The translations under genes were made by a program, and so were the position numbers. Shown here one piece after another: positions 11,211-20,449 of a stretch of 43,722 nucleotides of DNA. Location: the NCBI GenBank assembly GCA_947486835.1, contig CANKVC010000002.1, positions 1 through 43,722 on the forward strand, written 5' to 3'. This DNA is from Cytophagaceae bacterium. GTDB taxonomy: Bacteria > Bacteroidota > Bacteroidia > Cytophagales > Spirosomataceae. The notes below the pieces were generated by a model. That model saw only the letters and a program-made list of their open reading frames with translations, was not told where the DNA came from and ran no database searches. Position 1 is the first letter of the stretch, and the number at the start of each line of letters is the position of its first letter.

Positions 11211-11530
11211 ACATGCTTTAAAAGCGTTTCTGACAAGACCGATTTTGGAATATTACCACCGACCAATCTCTCAACCATTTCACCATTTTTAAAGACCATT
11301 AGTGTAGGGATTGAGCGAATACCAAAGGAAGCAGGAACTGCAGAGTTTAAATCTACATTCATCTTAGCCACAATGGCTTGGCCTTCTACTTCACCTGCTA
11401 ACTCTTCCACGATGGGACCAATCATTTTACAAGGACCGCACCATTCAGCCCAAAAATCGACTAAAACTGGAGTATCTGTACCTATTAACTCTTGAAAATT
11501 TGCATCTGTTGCTTCTACGTATTTTCCCAT
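11207..11530 (-). CDS. trxA: thioredoxin
   Basis: 107 aa; VDFWAEWCGPCKMIGPIVEELA, SIPTLMVFKNGE. Confidence 0.96.
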   Translation of the reverse strand: MGKYVEATDANFQELIGTDTPVLVDFWAEWCGPCKMIGPIVEELAGEVEGQAIVAKMNVDLNSAVPASFGIRSIPTLMVFKNGEMVERLVGGNIPKSVLSETLLKHV

Positions 11531-11553
11531 TGTTTGATTTATATTTTAAAATT

Positions 11554-11582
11554 CAAAATTATAACAAATACTGATAAACAAA
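11554..11582 (-). promoter_or_regulatory. Bacteroidota sigma-A-type promoter for trxA
   Basis: On the minus strand: TTTG (11582-11579), N17, TAATTTTG (11561-11554). Confidence 0.55.
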
Positions 11583-11599
11583 TCGTTCATCAAAAAAAA

Positions 11600-14500
11600 T
11601 TAAATAATTAATTTAAAACCTATATTTTCTACCTTACTCAAATCCATCACTAACGCTTTACTTATCGTTAATTGGACTTTTCTAGACAGAAAATCTAACT
11701 GAACTCGATCTTGTTCATCATAAACTTCTAAAATGACTTTTTTGTTCCCTTTGTATTGATCAAATAAATCTTCCAGATAATCGACCGTCTCTAAATTCAA
11801 ATGCGATAAATTTAAACGCAATCGAAGTTCTTTCGTACGCTCTTCTAAAAGTTCCGTCAATAGTTCAATCGACTGAATTTTGAAAACCATTTGGTCTGTG
11901 TGCTTATTTTTCAACTGATAAGAACCTTGAATATATAACAATCGATCCTGTGCGATAAACCGTTCAAATTGGATAAAATCTTTGGCAAACAAAGCAAATT
12001 CATAATTTCCGGCATAATCTTCTAAGGTGAAAATCATAAACTGATTTCCATTCGCAGAGGTCCTCACATTAATTTTGGTTACAATTCCAGCAAAAGACTG
12101 GACAATGTTTGGTTTAGATTCTAATAAACCGGAATTCGAGTTACAAAAATTCTGAATTTCAATTTTATACTCATCCAAAGGGTGTCCTGAAATGTAAACG
12201 CCAACAACCTCTTTCTCATTTTTTAACTGCTCCATGATTGACCAAGGCTCTGTTGCAGGAATTTTAGGCATAGATATATCATTTCCCGTACCTGCTCCGA
12301 GTTCACCAAACAAGGATTGCGTGGCAGCTGCTTTCAACTCAGAAATTTTAGCCGAATACCGAACAATCTTTTCGATAAATGTAATTCCCTCATTGTCGGT
12401 CGCAAAAAAATGTGACCTTTGAATATCACTAAAACAATCAAAGGCACCTGCTAAAGCCAAGGATTCCAAACATCTTCTATTAACCTGACGGCTATTGATA
12501 CGAGCCACAAAATCAAAAATATCCTTGTATTCACCTCTCGCTTGTCTTTCTTCTACAATAGAATCTACTGCCGCTTCCCCCACACCTTTAATAGCTCCTA
12601 AGCCAAACCTAATTTGACCTTTTTTATTTACAGCAAATGATCGTGAGGATTCGTTCACATCTGGAACCAATAAACTCAAGCCCATACGTTTACATTCATC
12701 CATGAAAAATGTAATCTTCTCAATATTACCTAAGGAGTTAGATAATACGGCCGACATATATTCTGGGGCATAATTAGCTTTTAAATACCCCGTTTGATAA
12801 GCGACTAAACCATAGCAAGTTGAATGAGATTTATTAAATGCATATTCGGCAAACGACTCCCAATCTGACCAAATCTTCTCTAATTTATCTGGAGGGTGTG
12901 AATTCGAAAGTCCACCGTCAATAAACTTACCCTTCATTTTATCGATAGTAGGCTTATCTTTTTTACCCATAGCCTTTCGCAAAACATCAGCATCACCTTT
13001 GGTGAAATTGGCCAATTTTTGGGATAATTGCATTACCTGCTCCTGATACACCGTAATGCCATACGTATCACTTAAATATTCCTCCATTTCTGGAACATCA
13101 TATTCAATTTTCTCCCGACCATGTTTCCTGGCAATGTAATTAGGAATATAGACCATTGGACCTGGCCTAAACAAAGCATTCATGGCAATTAAATCTGAAA
13201 ACTGATCTGGTTTTAGGTCCCTTAAATGCTTTTGCATACCCGCCGATTCAAACTGGAAAGTAGCATTGGTTTCACCCCTCTGATACATTTCAAAGGTGAG
13301 CGCATCATCTAATGGTATAGCATCTAAGTCAATGGTAATTTTATGATTTTGCTCTATTAATCGAATCGACTCTTTTAAGATAGACAAAGTCTTTAACCCC
13401 AAAAAGTCCATTTTAATGACCCCAGCATTTTCAATCACTGAACCATCAAACTGAGTAATCAATAAACTAACATCCTTGGAAGTTGCCACAGGCATGATAT
13501 CAGTTAAATCATGAGGGGCAATAATAATTCCTGCCGCATGAATTCCAGTACCTCTGACAGAACCTTCCAAAATCATGGCTGATTCAATGACTCTTGAAGG
13601 TAAGCCACCTGAAGATTTTATTTGCCTCAATTGCTTTACCTGCTCTAATTCGTCCGAACTTAAATTTTCTCGATCTGCTAAACTACCATCCCCAGTCAAC
13701 GAAGCATTAAATATACGTTCTAAGGTGATTTTAGGTTTTTCTGGAACTAATTTAGCCAAGGCATTCGACTCAGACAAGGGCAAATCTAATACGCGCGCTA
13801 CATCTTTCAACGACATTTTGGCCGCCATCGTGCCATAGGTAGCTATATGGGCCACTTGATTTCGACCATATTTTTCAACTACATAATCAATAACCTTTTG
13901 TCGGCCTTCATCGTCAAAATCCGTATCAATATCGGGAAGTGATTTACGATCCGGATTTAAAAAACGTTCAAAAAGTAAATTATATTTGATTGGATCTATA
14001 TTCGTAATACCCAAACAATAAGCTACCACAGATCCCGCAGCACTACCTCTTCCAGGACCTACGTAAACCCCTAAATCTTTTCCTGCATTAATGAAATCAG
14101 CAACGATTAGAAAATAACCAGCAAATCCCATGGTTCTAATCGTATGTAATTCAAATTTAATCCGCTCCTCGACAACAATGGAAATATCAACATACCTCTT
14201 TTTAGCCCCCTCCATAGTCAAATGTTCTAAGAAATCATCTTGACTTAAAAAAGTGGAGGGAATGGTGAAATTGGGCAGTAAAACATCTTTTTTTAATTCG
14301 AGAATTTCGACCTTGCCCACAATTTCATTGGTATTGTCAATCGCCTCAGGGATATGCGACCAAAGGTCAGTCATTTCCTGAGTCGTCTTAAAATAAAATT
14401 GATCATTATAAAAAGCAAAACGCTTGCCTTTCATATCAAAATCACCTTCTATATCCTTATAACTTGGTGTACTTTGTTTCTCACCTGTATTGATACACAA

Positions 14501-15163
14501 CAAAATGTCATGCGCATTTGCATCTTTTTGATCTAAATAGTGACTATCATTGGAAGCAATAACTTTAACATTATATTTCTTCGCAAAACGCAATAAGACT
14601 TCATTGACCACTTGCTGTTCAGGAATGTGATGGTTTTGAACTTCGACATAATAATCCTCACCAAATAAATCCAACCACCATTTAAATTCCTTTTCAGCTT
14701 CATCTTCCCCAGCACGTAGGATGGCTTGGGGTACACTAGCTCCCAAGCAGCATGTAGTAGCAATAAGCCCTTTATGGTATTTTAACACCAATTCCTTATC
14801 GATCCTGGGGTATTTTGAATACATACCCTCCATAAAACCTAAAGAGCATAATTTGATCAAGTTCTGATAACCCTCGGGATTCTTTGCTAAAAATAATTGA
14901 TGGTACCTTTTATCCTTTAATTCTTTAGTGAAAACTTGTTTATGTCGGTCAGTCACCAAATAAAATTCACACCCTACGATGGGCTTTACTCCATGCTTTC
15001 CCGCCTCGGCCACAAATTGAAAAACCCCAAACATATTTCCATGATCTGTAATTGCCACGGCAGGCATATTATCTTCCTTTGCTTTTTTGAACATAGAAGA
15101 AATCTTAGATGCGCCATCTAATAAAGAAAACTGGGAATGATTATGTAAATGGGAAAATTGCAT
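11600..15163 (-). CDS. dnaE: DNA polymerase III subunit alpha
   Basis: 1187 aa; N-terminal PHP domain FSHLHNHSQFSLLDGASKI, GPGRGSAAGSVVAYCLGITNIDPIKYNLLFERFLNPDRKSLPDIDTDFDDEGR. Confidence 0.98.
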   Translation of the reverse strand: MQFSHLHNHSQFSLLDGASKISSMFKKAKEDNMPAVAITDHGNMFGVFQFVAEAGKHGVKPIVGCEFYLVTDRHKQVFTKELKDKRYHQLFLAKNPEGYQNLIKLCSLGFMEGMYSKYPRIDKELVLKYHKGLIATTCCLGASVPQAILRAGEDEAEKEFKWWLDLFGEDYYVEVQNHHIPEQQVVNEVLLRFAKKYNVKVIASNDSHYLDQKDANAHDILLCINTGEKQSTPSYKDIEGDFDMKGKRFAFYNDQFYFKTTQEMTDLWSHIPEAIDNTNEIVGKVEILELKKDVLLPNFTIPSTFLSQDDFLEHLTMEGAKKRYVDISIVVEERIKFELHTIRTMGFAGYFLIVADFINAGKDLGVYVGPGRGSAAGSVVAYCLGITNIDPIKYNLLFERFLNPDRKSLPDIDTDFDDEGRQKVIDYVVEKYGRNQVAHIATYGTMAAKMSLKDVARVLDLPLSESNALAKLVPEKPKITLERIFNASLTGDGSLADRENLSSDELEQVKQLRQIKSSGGLPSRVIESAMILEGSVRGTGIHAAGIIIAPHDLTDIMPVATSKDVSLLITQFDGSVIENAGVIKMDFLGLKTLSILKESIRLIEQNHKITIDLDAIPLDDALTFEMYQRGETNATFQFESAGMQKHLRDLKPDQFSDLIAMNALFRPGPMVYIPNYIARKHGREKIEYDVPEMEEYLSDTYGITVYQEQVMQLSQKLANFTKGDADVLRKAMGKKDKPTIDKMKGKFIDGGLSNSHPPDKLEKIWSDWESFAEYAFNKSHSTCYGLVAYQTGYLKANYAPEYMSAVLSNSLGNIEKITFFMDECKRMGLSLLVPDVNESSRSFAVNKKGQIRFGLGAIKGVGEAAVDSIVEERQARGEYKDIFDFVARINSRQVNRRCLESLALAGAFDCFSDIQRSHFFATDNEGITFIEKIVRYSAKISELKAAATQSLFGELGAGTGNDISMPKIPATEPWSIMEQLKNEKEVVGVYISGHPLDEYKIEIQNFCNSNSGLLESKPNIVQSFAGIVTKINVRTSANGNQFMIFTLEDYAGNYEFALFAKDFIQFERFIAQDRLLYIQGSYQLKNKHTDQMVFKIQSIELLTELLEERTKELRLRLNLSHLNLETVDYLEDLFDQYKGNKKVILEVYDEQDRVQLDFLSRKVQLTISKALVMDLSKVENIGFKLII

Positions 15164-15170
15164 ATAAAAA

Positions 15171-15854
15171 TTAAACTTTTAGAAAAGGTTCTTTATCAAA
15201 AAAAGTGGCATTCAAAAAATCCAAATAGGGCTTTAGTACTTTGGCTTTTTTAACAACCAAATCAACAAACTGATCCGAAGTCACCTCAGCATCTGTAAAA
15301 TGATGCCAAAAGAACATCGTTTTTACCTTAAGCAAATCTGCGTCAGGATGTAATGCATCAAAGCCCTTTGGTGTATTTTTCAAACTTTCACCTTCTGCCT
15401 TTCCATATACTTGTACAAATTGCTTTTGGTCTATAATTTTTCGTAAACCCTGCGCATTATAATCTATTTCTTGTCGGTATTTTGCTAATTGTTCTGGACT
15501 TGGATTATACATGCCACCGCCTAAAAAGGATTTACCGTTGGGTTCAATGTGTAAATAATAGTCCATAAACCCCGATTTACGACCTCCTTCAGAAAAACTC
15601 GCTGAAAACCACGTTTTATAAGGATCTTTATTTTTAGTAAATCGGACATCTCGATTAATCCGATAGGTACAATTTTTAACTTGTACTCCGTCTAAATTCT
15701 CAAATTCCCCAAATTCTAAAATAAGTTGGGCTACGAATTCTTCAAATTTCATTTTCAAATCCGTGTAAACCTCTTTATTAGCACCAAACCATTCACGAGA
15801 ATTGTTGGATTTTAAATCCAATAAAAACTTCAAAAGGCTAGGGGAGAGTGACAT
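15171..15854 (-). CDS. DUF2461 (TIGR02453) family protein
   Basis: 227 aa; FLLDLKSNNSREWFGANKEVY, YRINRDVRFTKNKDPYKTWFSASF, YYLHIEPNGKSFLGGGMYNP. Confidence 0.9.
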   Translation of the reverse strand: MSLSPSLLKFLLDLKSNNSREWFGANKEVYTDLKMKFEEFVAQLILEFGEFENLDGVQVKNCTYRINRDVRFTKNKDPYKTWFSASFSEGGRKSGFMDYYLHIEPNGKSFLGGGMYNPSPEQLAKYRQEIDYNAQGLRKIIDQKQFVQVYGKAEGESLKNTPKGFDALHPDADLLKVKTMFFWHHFTDAEVTSDQFVDLVVKKAKVLKPYLDFLNATFFDKEPFLKV

Positions 15855-15972
15855 GGAAAATAGATGAGATCGTTAAAACGAAATTAGTAAATTTTGCTTG
15901 AATGCCCAAGAACAATTCGCTTGGAGTTTCGGTCTATTTTATTGATTTTTGCATAAATTATTTTAAAAAGCT

Positions 15973-16944
15973 ATGCGGATTTTAACGGGCATTCAGGCTT
16001 CTGGAAAACCCCATTTAGGAAATATTTTAGGTGCGATTATCCCAGCTGTAGAACTATCTAAGCAACCTGGCAACGATTCTTTTTTATTCATTGCTGACCT
16101 GCACACGTTAACATCCTTAAAAGATGGAGAAAGTATACGCAATAATACCTTATCGATAGCGGCTGCCTGGTTAGCCTTTGGTTTTGATACAGAAAAAAAT
16201 TATTTCTATCGGCAATCAAAATTAGCCCCATATCACACAGAATTAATGTGGTATTTAAATTGCTTTACCCCGTTTCCTATGTTGGCAAACGCGCATAGTT
16301 TTAAGGACAAAGCAGAGAAATTATCTGATGTGAATGCTGGTTTATTTACATACCCTGTATTACAAGCCGCTGATATCGTTTTATATGATGCGCAAATTAT
16401 ACCAGTTGGCAAAGATCAAAGACAGCATATTGAAATGACTCGTGATATAGCCAATTCGGTCAATAAGAAATACAATAAAGATATTTTTGTTCTTCCTGAG
16501 GCTAGGATAAATGAAGACGTGATGACGATTCCTGGGGTTGATGGTGCGAAAATGAGCAAGTCATTAAACAATTACATTGATATCTTTTTGCCAGAAAATG
16601 AGCTATTAAAGCAAATTAAAAAAATTGTAACGGATACAACGGCCTTAGAAGATCCCAAAGACCCTGATCAGGATATTACCTTTAAATTATATCAGTTAAT
16701 GGCTAGTAAATCAGAGGTAGCAGAAATGCGTGCTAATTATTTAGCTGGCGGTTATGGATATGGACATGCTAAACAAGCCTTATTTAATTTGATGCTCCAA
16801 TATTTTAAAGAGGCAAGAGAAAAATTTGATTACTATTTGGCACACCCTGAATTGATAGAAGAAAAATTACAGATCGGCGAGAAGAAGGTTAAACCTATTG
16901 CTGAGGCAACAATTGCAAGAATAAGGGCTGAATTTAAATTTTAA
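15973..16944 (+). CDS. trpS: tryptophan--tRNA ligase
   Basis: 323 aa; RILTGIQASGKPHLGN (HIGH-like), PGVDGAKMSKSLNN (KMSKS). Confidence 0.97.
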   Translation: MRILTGIQASGKPHLGNILGAIIPAVELSKQPGNDSFLFIADLHTLTSLKDGESIRNNTLSIAAAWLAFGFDTEKNYFYRQSKLAPYHTELMWYLNCFTPFPMLANAHSFKDKAEKLSDVNAGLFTYPVLQAADIVLYDAQIIPVGKDQRQHIEMTRDIANSVNKKYNKDIFVLPEARINEDVMTIPGVDGAKMSKSLNNYIDIFLPENELLKQIKKIVTDTTALEDPKDPDQDITFKLYQLMASKSEVAEMRANYLAGGYGYGHAKQALFNLMLQYFKEAREKFDYYLAHPELIEEKLQIGEKKVKPIAEATIARIRAEFKF

Positions 16945-16947
16945 GGC

Positions 16948-17493
16948 ATGTTTCCAACTTGGGATAGTGATTTATTTCAACTCATTAATCAGGCCCATAC
17001 ACCTTGGCTAGATCAGCCGATGGTCATTATATCAGGGAAATTAACCTGGATTCCTTTATATGTTTTTTTGATATATCTCTTATACAAAAAATATAAATCA
17101 CAGGTTTGGAAAACTATTCTGTATTTAATATCGACAGTTATATTCGCTGACCAAGTGAGTTCCAGTATTTTTAAGCCTTTATTCCAACGCTTAAGACCCT
17201 GTCATGTGGAAGCATTTCAATCCTGGATACATTTACCAGACGGTTGCGGTGGCTTATATGGATTCTGTTCATCACATTCTGCCAATGCATTTGCCGTGGC
17301 GATCGGATTTTTTTTAGTCACTAAAAATAAACCGATCGGATCATTACTATTGGTTTGGGCCACTTTGATCGCATATAGTCGAATATACCTGGGAGCACAT
17401 TATCCGTTAGATGTCATTATGGGTGCGATCGTCGGTGGGATAGGTGCTTTTACTTTATTTCAAGCCTACGCTAAATTGACTAAAAAATCATAA
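16948..17493 (+). CDS. PAP2 superfamily phosphatase (membrane)
   Basis: 181 aa; KPLFQRLRPC, GFCSSHSANAFA, YSRIYLGAHYPLDVIMGAIVGG, the tripartite PAP2 motif. Confidence 0.93.
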   Translation: MFPTWDSDLFQLINQAHTPWLDQPMVIISGKLTWIPLYVFLIYLLYKKYKSQVWKTILYLISTVIFADQVSSSIFKPLFQRLRPCHVEAFQSWIHLPDGCGGLYGFCSSHSANAFAVAIGFFLVTKNKPIGSLLLVWATLIAYSRIYLGAHYPLDVIMGAIVGGIGAFTLFQAYAKLTKKS

Positions 17494-18461
17494 GTGTTAA
17501 TTCCATCTGCGAAATCATCTAAAGCAGGTTGTTGGCTTTGTCCAAATTCTACATTTAAACCTACTTTACACTGTATTTTTTCTTCTCTTTCCGAAATCCA
17601 CTTTTGCAAAGTTCTTTCATTTTCATAGCGATGAATGTATAAAACACCGACTGGTGAAACTAATTCTTCATTTTCAGTGACAATACTATTCCCTAAGTCA
17701 TAATGTGGAATCTGATTTAACAGATATAAAGTACGGTAATATTGTAAATTATTGGCATACTTAGAATGATTTAACACCCAATCTTCCTTCGATAATACAT
17801 CAAACAATGGAATTAAATCATATTCCTTGGGTATAGCTAAAGTAGATACATTTCGACAGCCCAATCCGTAATAAGTGAAAATATCCTTGGCTAAACCTTG
17901 AAACTCATTAACGGATTCCGTACCTCGTAAAACGGCCAATGAACTTCTATTTTTACGAATAATATGTGGGATTGTTGAGAAATAATGTGAAAAGTATCCC
18001 CCTGAAAAGTCACTCCCAGTGGCAATAACAGCATCCATTCCTTGAAGACGGTCAATAAAATGAATAGGGATCATTGGATCAAATTCTTTCATAGCCAAAA
18101 CATATAATTGTATCATCGATTTGTCTTGTGAACTTAATTTCACATTGGCTATTTGACCAGAAGCCAAAACCATTAATAGATCATGCAAGCCAATACCTGG
18201 AAGATTTCCTGCCAAGATTAACCCAATTTTTGATTTATTTCTCGCCTTTTCGGGATGTTTAATAAAAAAATCTTGCCATGCGAAAGGCGAAAAAAATTGT
18301 TTTTGAATCGCATTCATAGCTGTTCGAACCAATGAATCCGTAAACCAAGGATTCTCGTTGATTGCTTTATCTATAAATAATTCTATTTTTTCCTTGTTTT
18401 TTTCAGAGCTAAAATATTGATCAAGAAAATTAATTAGTTCTAAAAACTGAGCTTGGAGCAT
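17466..18461 (-). CDS. acyl-CoA reductase (LuxC/ALDH-like family)
   Basis: 331 aa; LAGNLPGIGLHDLLMVLASGQIANVKLSSQD, AVIATGSDFSGGYFSHYFSTIPHIIRKNRSSLAVLRGTES, candidate catalytic Cys in YYGLGCRNVS. Confidence 0.85.
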   Translation of the reverse strand: MLQAQFLELINFLDQYFSSEKNKEKIELFIDKAINENPWFTDSLVRTAMNAIQKQFFSPFAWQDFFIKHPEKARNKSKIGLILAGNLPGIGLHDLLMVLASGQIANVKLSSQDKSMIQLYVLAMKEFDPMIPIHFIDRLQGMDAVIATGSDFSGGYFSHYFSTIPHIIRKNRSSLAVLRGTESVNEFQGLAKDIFTYYGLGCRNVSTLAIPKEYDLIPLFDVLSKEDWVLNHSKYANNLQYYRTLYLLNQIPHYDLGNSIVTENEELVSPVGVLYIHRYENERTLQKWISEREEKIQCKVGLNVEFGQSQQPALDDFADGINTYDFLVNLA

Positions 18462-18570
18462 AAATTATATTATTATTAGGAACAAAGTTCTAAAATTTTT
18501 CTGTTAGTCCATATAAATTATATACTATTCAAAATTATGTTAGTAAATTGCGAAAAATATTTTGATTGTT

Positions 18571-18918
18571 ATGGCAATAATAATTACCGAAGAATGCATT
18601 AACTGTGGGGCGTGCGAACCAGAATGCCCAAACACAGCAATTTATGAAGGTGGGATCGAATGGACTTGGGCTGGAGGAACCTCTTTAACGGAAGTGGAAC
18701 TAGAAGATGGAAGTTCCATGGATGCAAAAACAAATATTGAACCAGTTTCAGAAGAGTTCTATTATATAGTACCCGATAAATGCACGGAATGCACTGGATT
18801 TCATGAAGAACCACAGTGTGCTGCGGTTTGTCCTGTAGATTGCTGCGTTCCGGATCCAGATCGAGTAGAAGATAAAGAAACGTTAATGGCAAAAAAATCT
18901 TGGTTACATGCCGAATAA
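18571..18918 (+). CDS. 4Fe-4S dicluster ferredoxin
   Basis: [21 protein letters not shown] (first cluster) and [24 protein letters not shown] (second cluster). ORF-track start 18562 is 3 codons upstream. Confidence 0.93.
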   Translation: MAIIITEECINCGACEPECPNTAIYEGGIEWTWAGGTSLTEVELEDGSSMDAKTNIEPVSEEFYYIVPDKCTECTGFHEEPQCAAVCPVDCCVPDPDRVEDKETLMAKKSWLHAE

Positions 18919-18974
18919 ATTTATAATGAATCCTTAGCATTCATTTACATATTGATTCAATCATATTGAATTTC

Positions 18975-19005
18975 AAAATAGCTCATTCACTGAGCTATTT
19001 TTTTT
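18975..19005 (+). terminator. Rho-independent terminator after ferredoxin
   Basis: AAAATAGCTCA-TTCAC-TGAGCTATTTTTTTT: 11-bp stem, 5-nt loop, T tract. Confidence 0.85.
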
Positions 19006-19078
19006 GTTCAAAAAATACAAAAACTAAAAATTCTATCTTTTTTATTAAAATTATATTATTTCAAGAAATCAAAACGAG

Positions 19079-19155
19079 AGGTTTAGATTTAAACCTTATT
19101 TTTATTAAAAATTACAAATATTTAAATTATAGGTTTAAAAAAAGACCTATTTTTT
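19079..19155 (+). promoter_or_regulatory. candidate structured leader/attenuator upstream of porin-amt
   Basis: Arms AGGTTTA (19079-19085), TTTAAACCT (19088-19096), ATAGGTTTAAA (19129-19139) and ACCTAT + T run (19145-19155) can form alternative hairpins. Confidence 0.3.
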
Positions 19156-19279
19156 GATATAATTTGTAAAAAGATTAAAAATAAGTTAAAATTTTATCTA
19201 TTTTTCTTGCATTATATATTTTTTGTATGAATATTTGTTTCGTAATCAAGCATTTATTCACACTTAAAAATTACTCATT

Positions 19280-20416
19280 ATGAAAAAATCAATCTTTACT
19301 GCAATTCTGGGCCTTGTATCCTTTTGTGGATTTTCCCAAGAAAAAGAAGCGGAAGCACCCAAGTTTACATTTTCAGGTTACGTAGATTCGTACTATATGT
19401 TAAATTTTAATAGTCCGACGAATAGAAGTAATCTAGGAGTTTCCGGATATGAAAGAGCATTCGACCAAAAGTCGAGTCAATTTTCTTTAGGTCTTGTTCA
19501 AACTAAATTTGGTTATAGCACGAAAACATCAGATGTAGTTGTTGATTTAACCTTCGGACCTAATGCTGATTTGGGTCAATATGGAAATGCCATTGGACCT
19601 TTGGGTAAAGGGACAACAGCTTTAGCCATTAAGCAAGCATATTTCAATTGGAAAGCGAGTGATAAATTAACTTTCACAGCAGGTCAATTTGGAACTCACA
19701 TTGGCTATGAGGTTATAGACGCTCCAGTTAATTACAACTATTCTTTGTCAAATTTATTTAACAACGGTCCATTTTATCACATTGGATTGAAGGCTAACTA
19801 TGCCTTTACGGATAAATTTGCTGCTATGGCGGGTTTGGTCAACAATGTTGATAATTTAAATGATAATAATGCGTCTAAAGGATTCATATATCAAGTATTT
19901 GCTTCACCTGCTTCAGGTTGGAATGTATATTTTAATGGTATTTCATCAAACGAGTCAGCTCCATTAGCCTCAGGAAAAGATGATTCAGGATCTTATAGCT
20001 TAACTGATTTAACGACTTCTTATCAAATCTCACCTAAATATTTATTAGGCTTAAATGCTGCTTATGGATCCCAAACAGGTGATTTCCAAGGAGGAGGATC
20101 AGTAGGAAACAGCAAAACATGGGGTGGCGTTGCTCTTTATTCTAACTATGCTTTTACAGATGGATTTAGCTTAGGTGGCCGTTATGAGGTTTTTGATAAT
20201 ACCTCTGGTGCTAGAGCATTAAGAGATGCAGATGGTAAAGGAACCAGTGTTTCATCGTTTACATTGACTGCCACATTCACTGCGGCAAGCGGTCATTTAT
20301 TGATCAAGCCTGAGTTAAGAAGTGATGCATATGCAACAGCTCAATTTACAGATGGAGATGGCAAAGCGCAAAAATCACAAACTACTTTTGGATTACACTT
20401 TATTTATAAATATTAA
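19280..20416 (+). CDS. outer membrane beta-barrel porin (BBP2-like)
   Basis: 378 aa; signal peptide MKKSIFTAILGLVSFCGFSQ; FSGYVDSYYMLNFNSP..., repeating amphipathic strands ending in FGLHFIYKY. Confidence 0.85.
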   Translation: MKKSIFTAILGLVSFCGFSQEKEAEAPKFTFSGYVDSYYMLNFNSPTNRSNLGVSGYERAFDQKSSQFSLGLVQTKFGYSTKTSDVVVDLTFGPNADLGQYGNAIGPLGKGTTALAIKQAYFNWKASDKLTFTAGQFGTHIGYEVIDAPVNYNYSLSNLFNNGPFYHIGLKANYAFTDKFAAMAGLVNNVDNLNDNNASKGFIYQVFASPASGWNVYFNGISSNESAPLASGKDDSGSYSLTDLTTSYQISPKYLLGLNAAYGSQTGDFQGGGSVGNSKTWGGVALYSNYAFTDGFSLGGRYEVFDNTSGARALRDADGKGTSVSSFTLTATFTAASGHLLIKPELRSDAYATAQFTDGDGKAQKSQTTFGLHFIYKY

Positions 20417-20449
20417 TAATCAATTTATTCACCTTTAAATTTTGTAAAC

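Noticed and set aside
17466-18461. A complete bioluminescence (lux) operon suggested by the LuxC-like gene
   Set aside because: No luxA/B/D/E genes nearby; LuxC-like reductases occur in Bacteroidota outside luminescence.
18966-19157. 63-aa plus-strand ORF MNFKIAHSLSYFFCSKN...
   Set aside because: Spans the ferredoxin terminator and AT-rich leader; Lys/Ile/Phe/Asn-biased composition typical of random AT-rich sequence.
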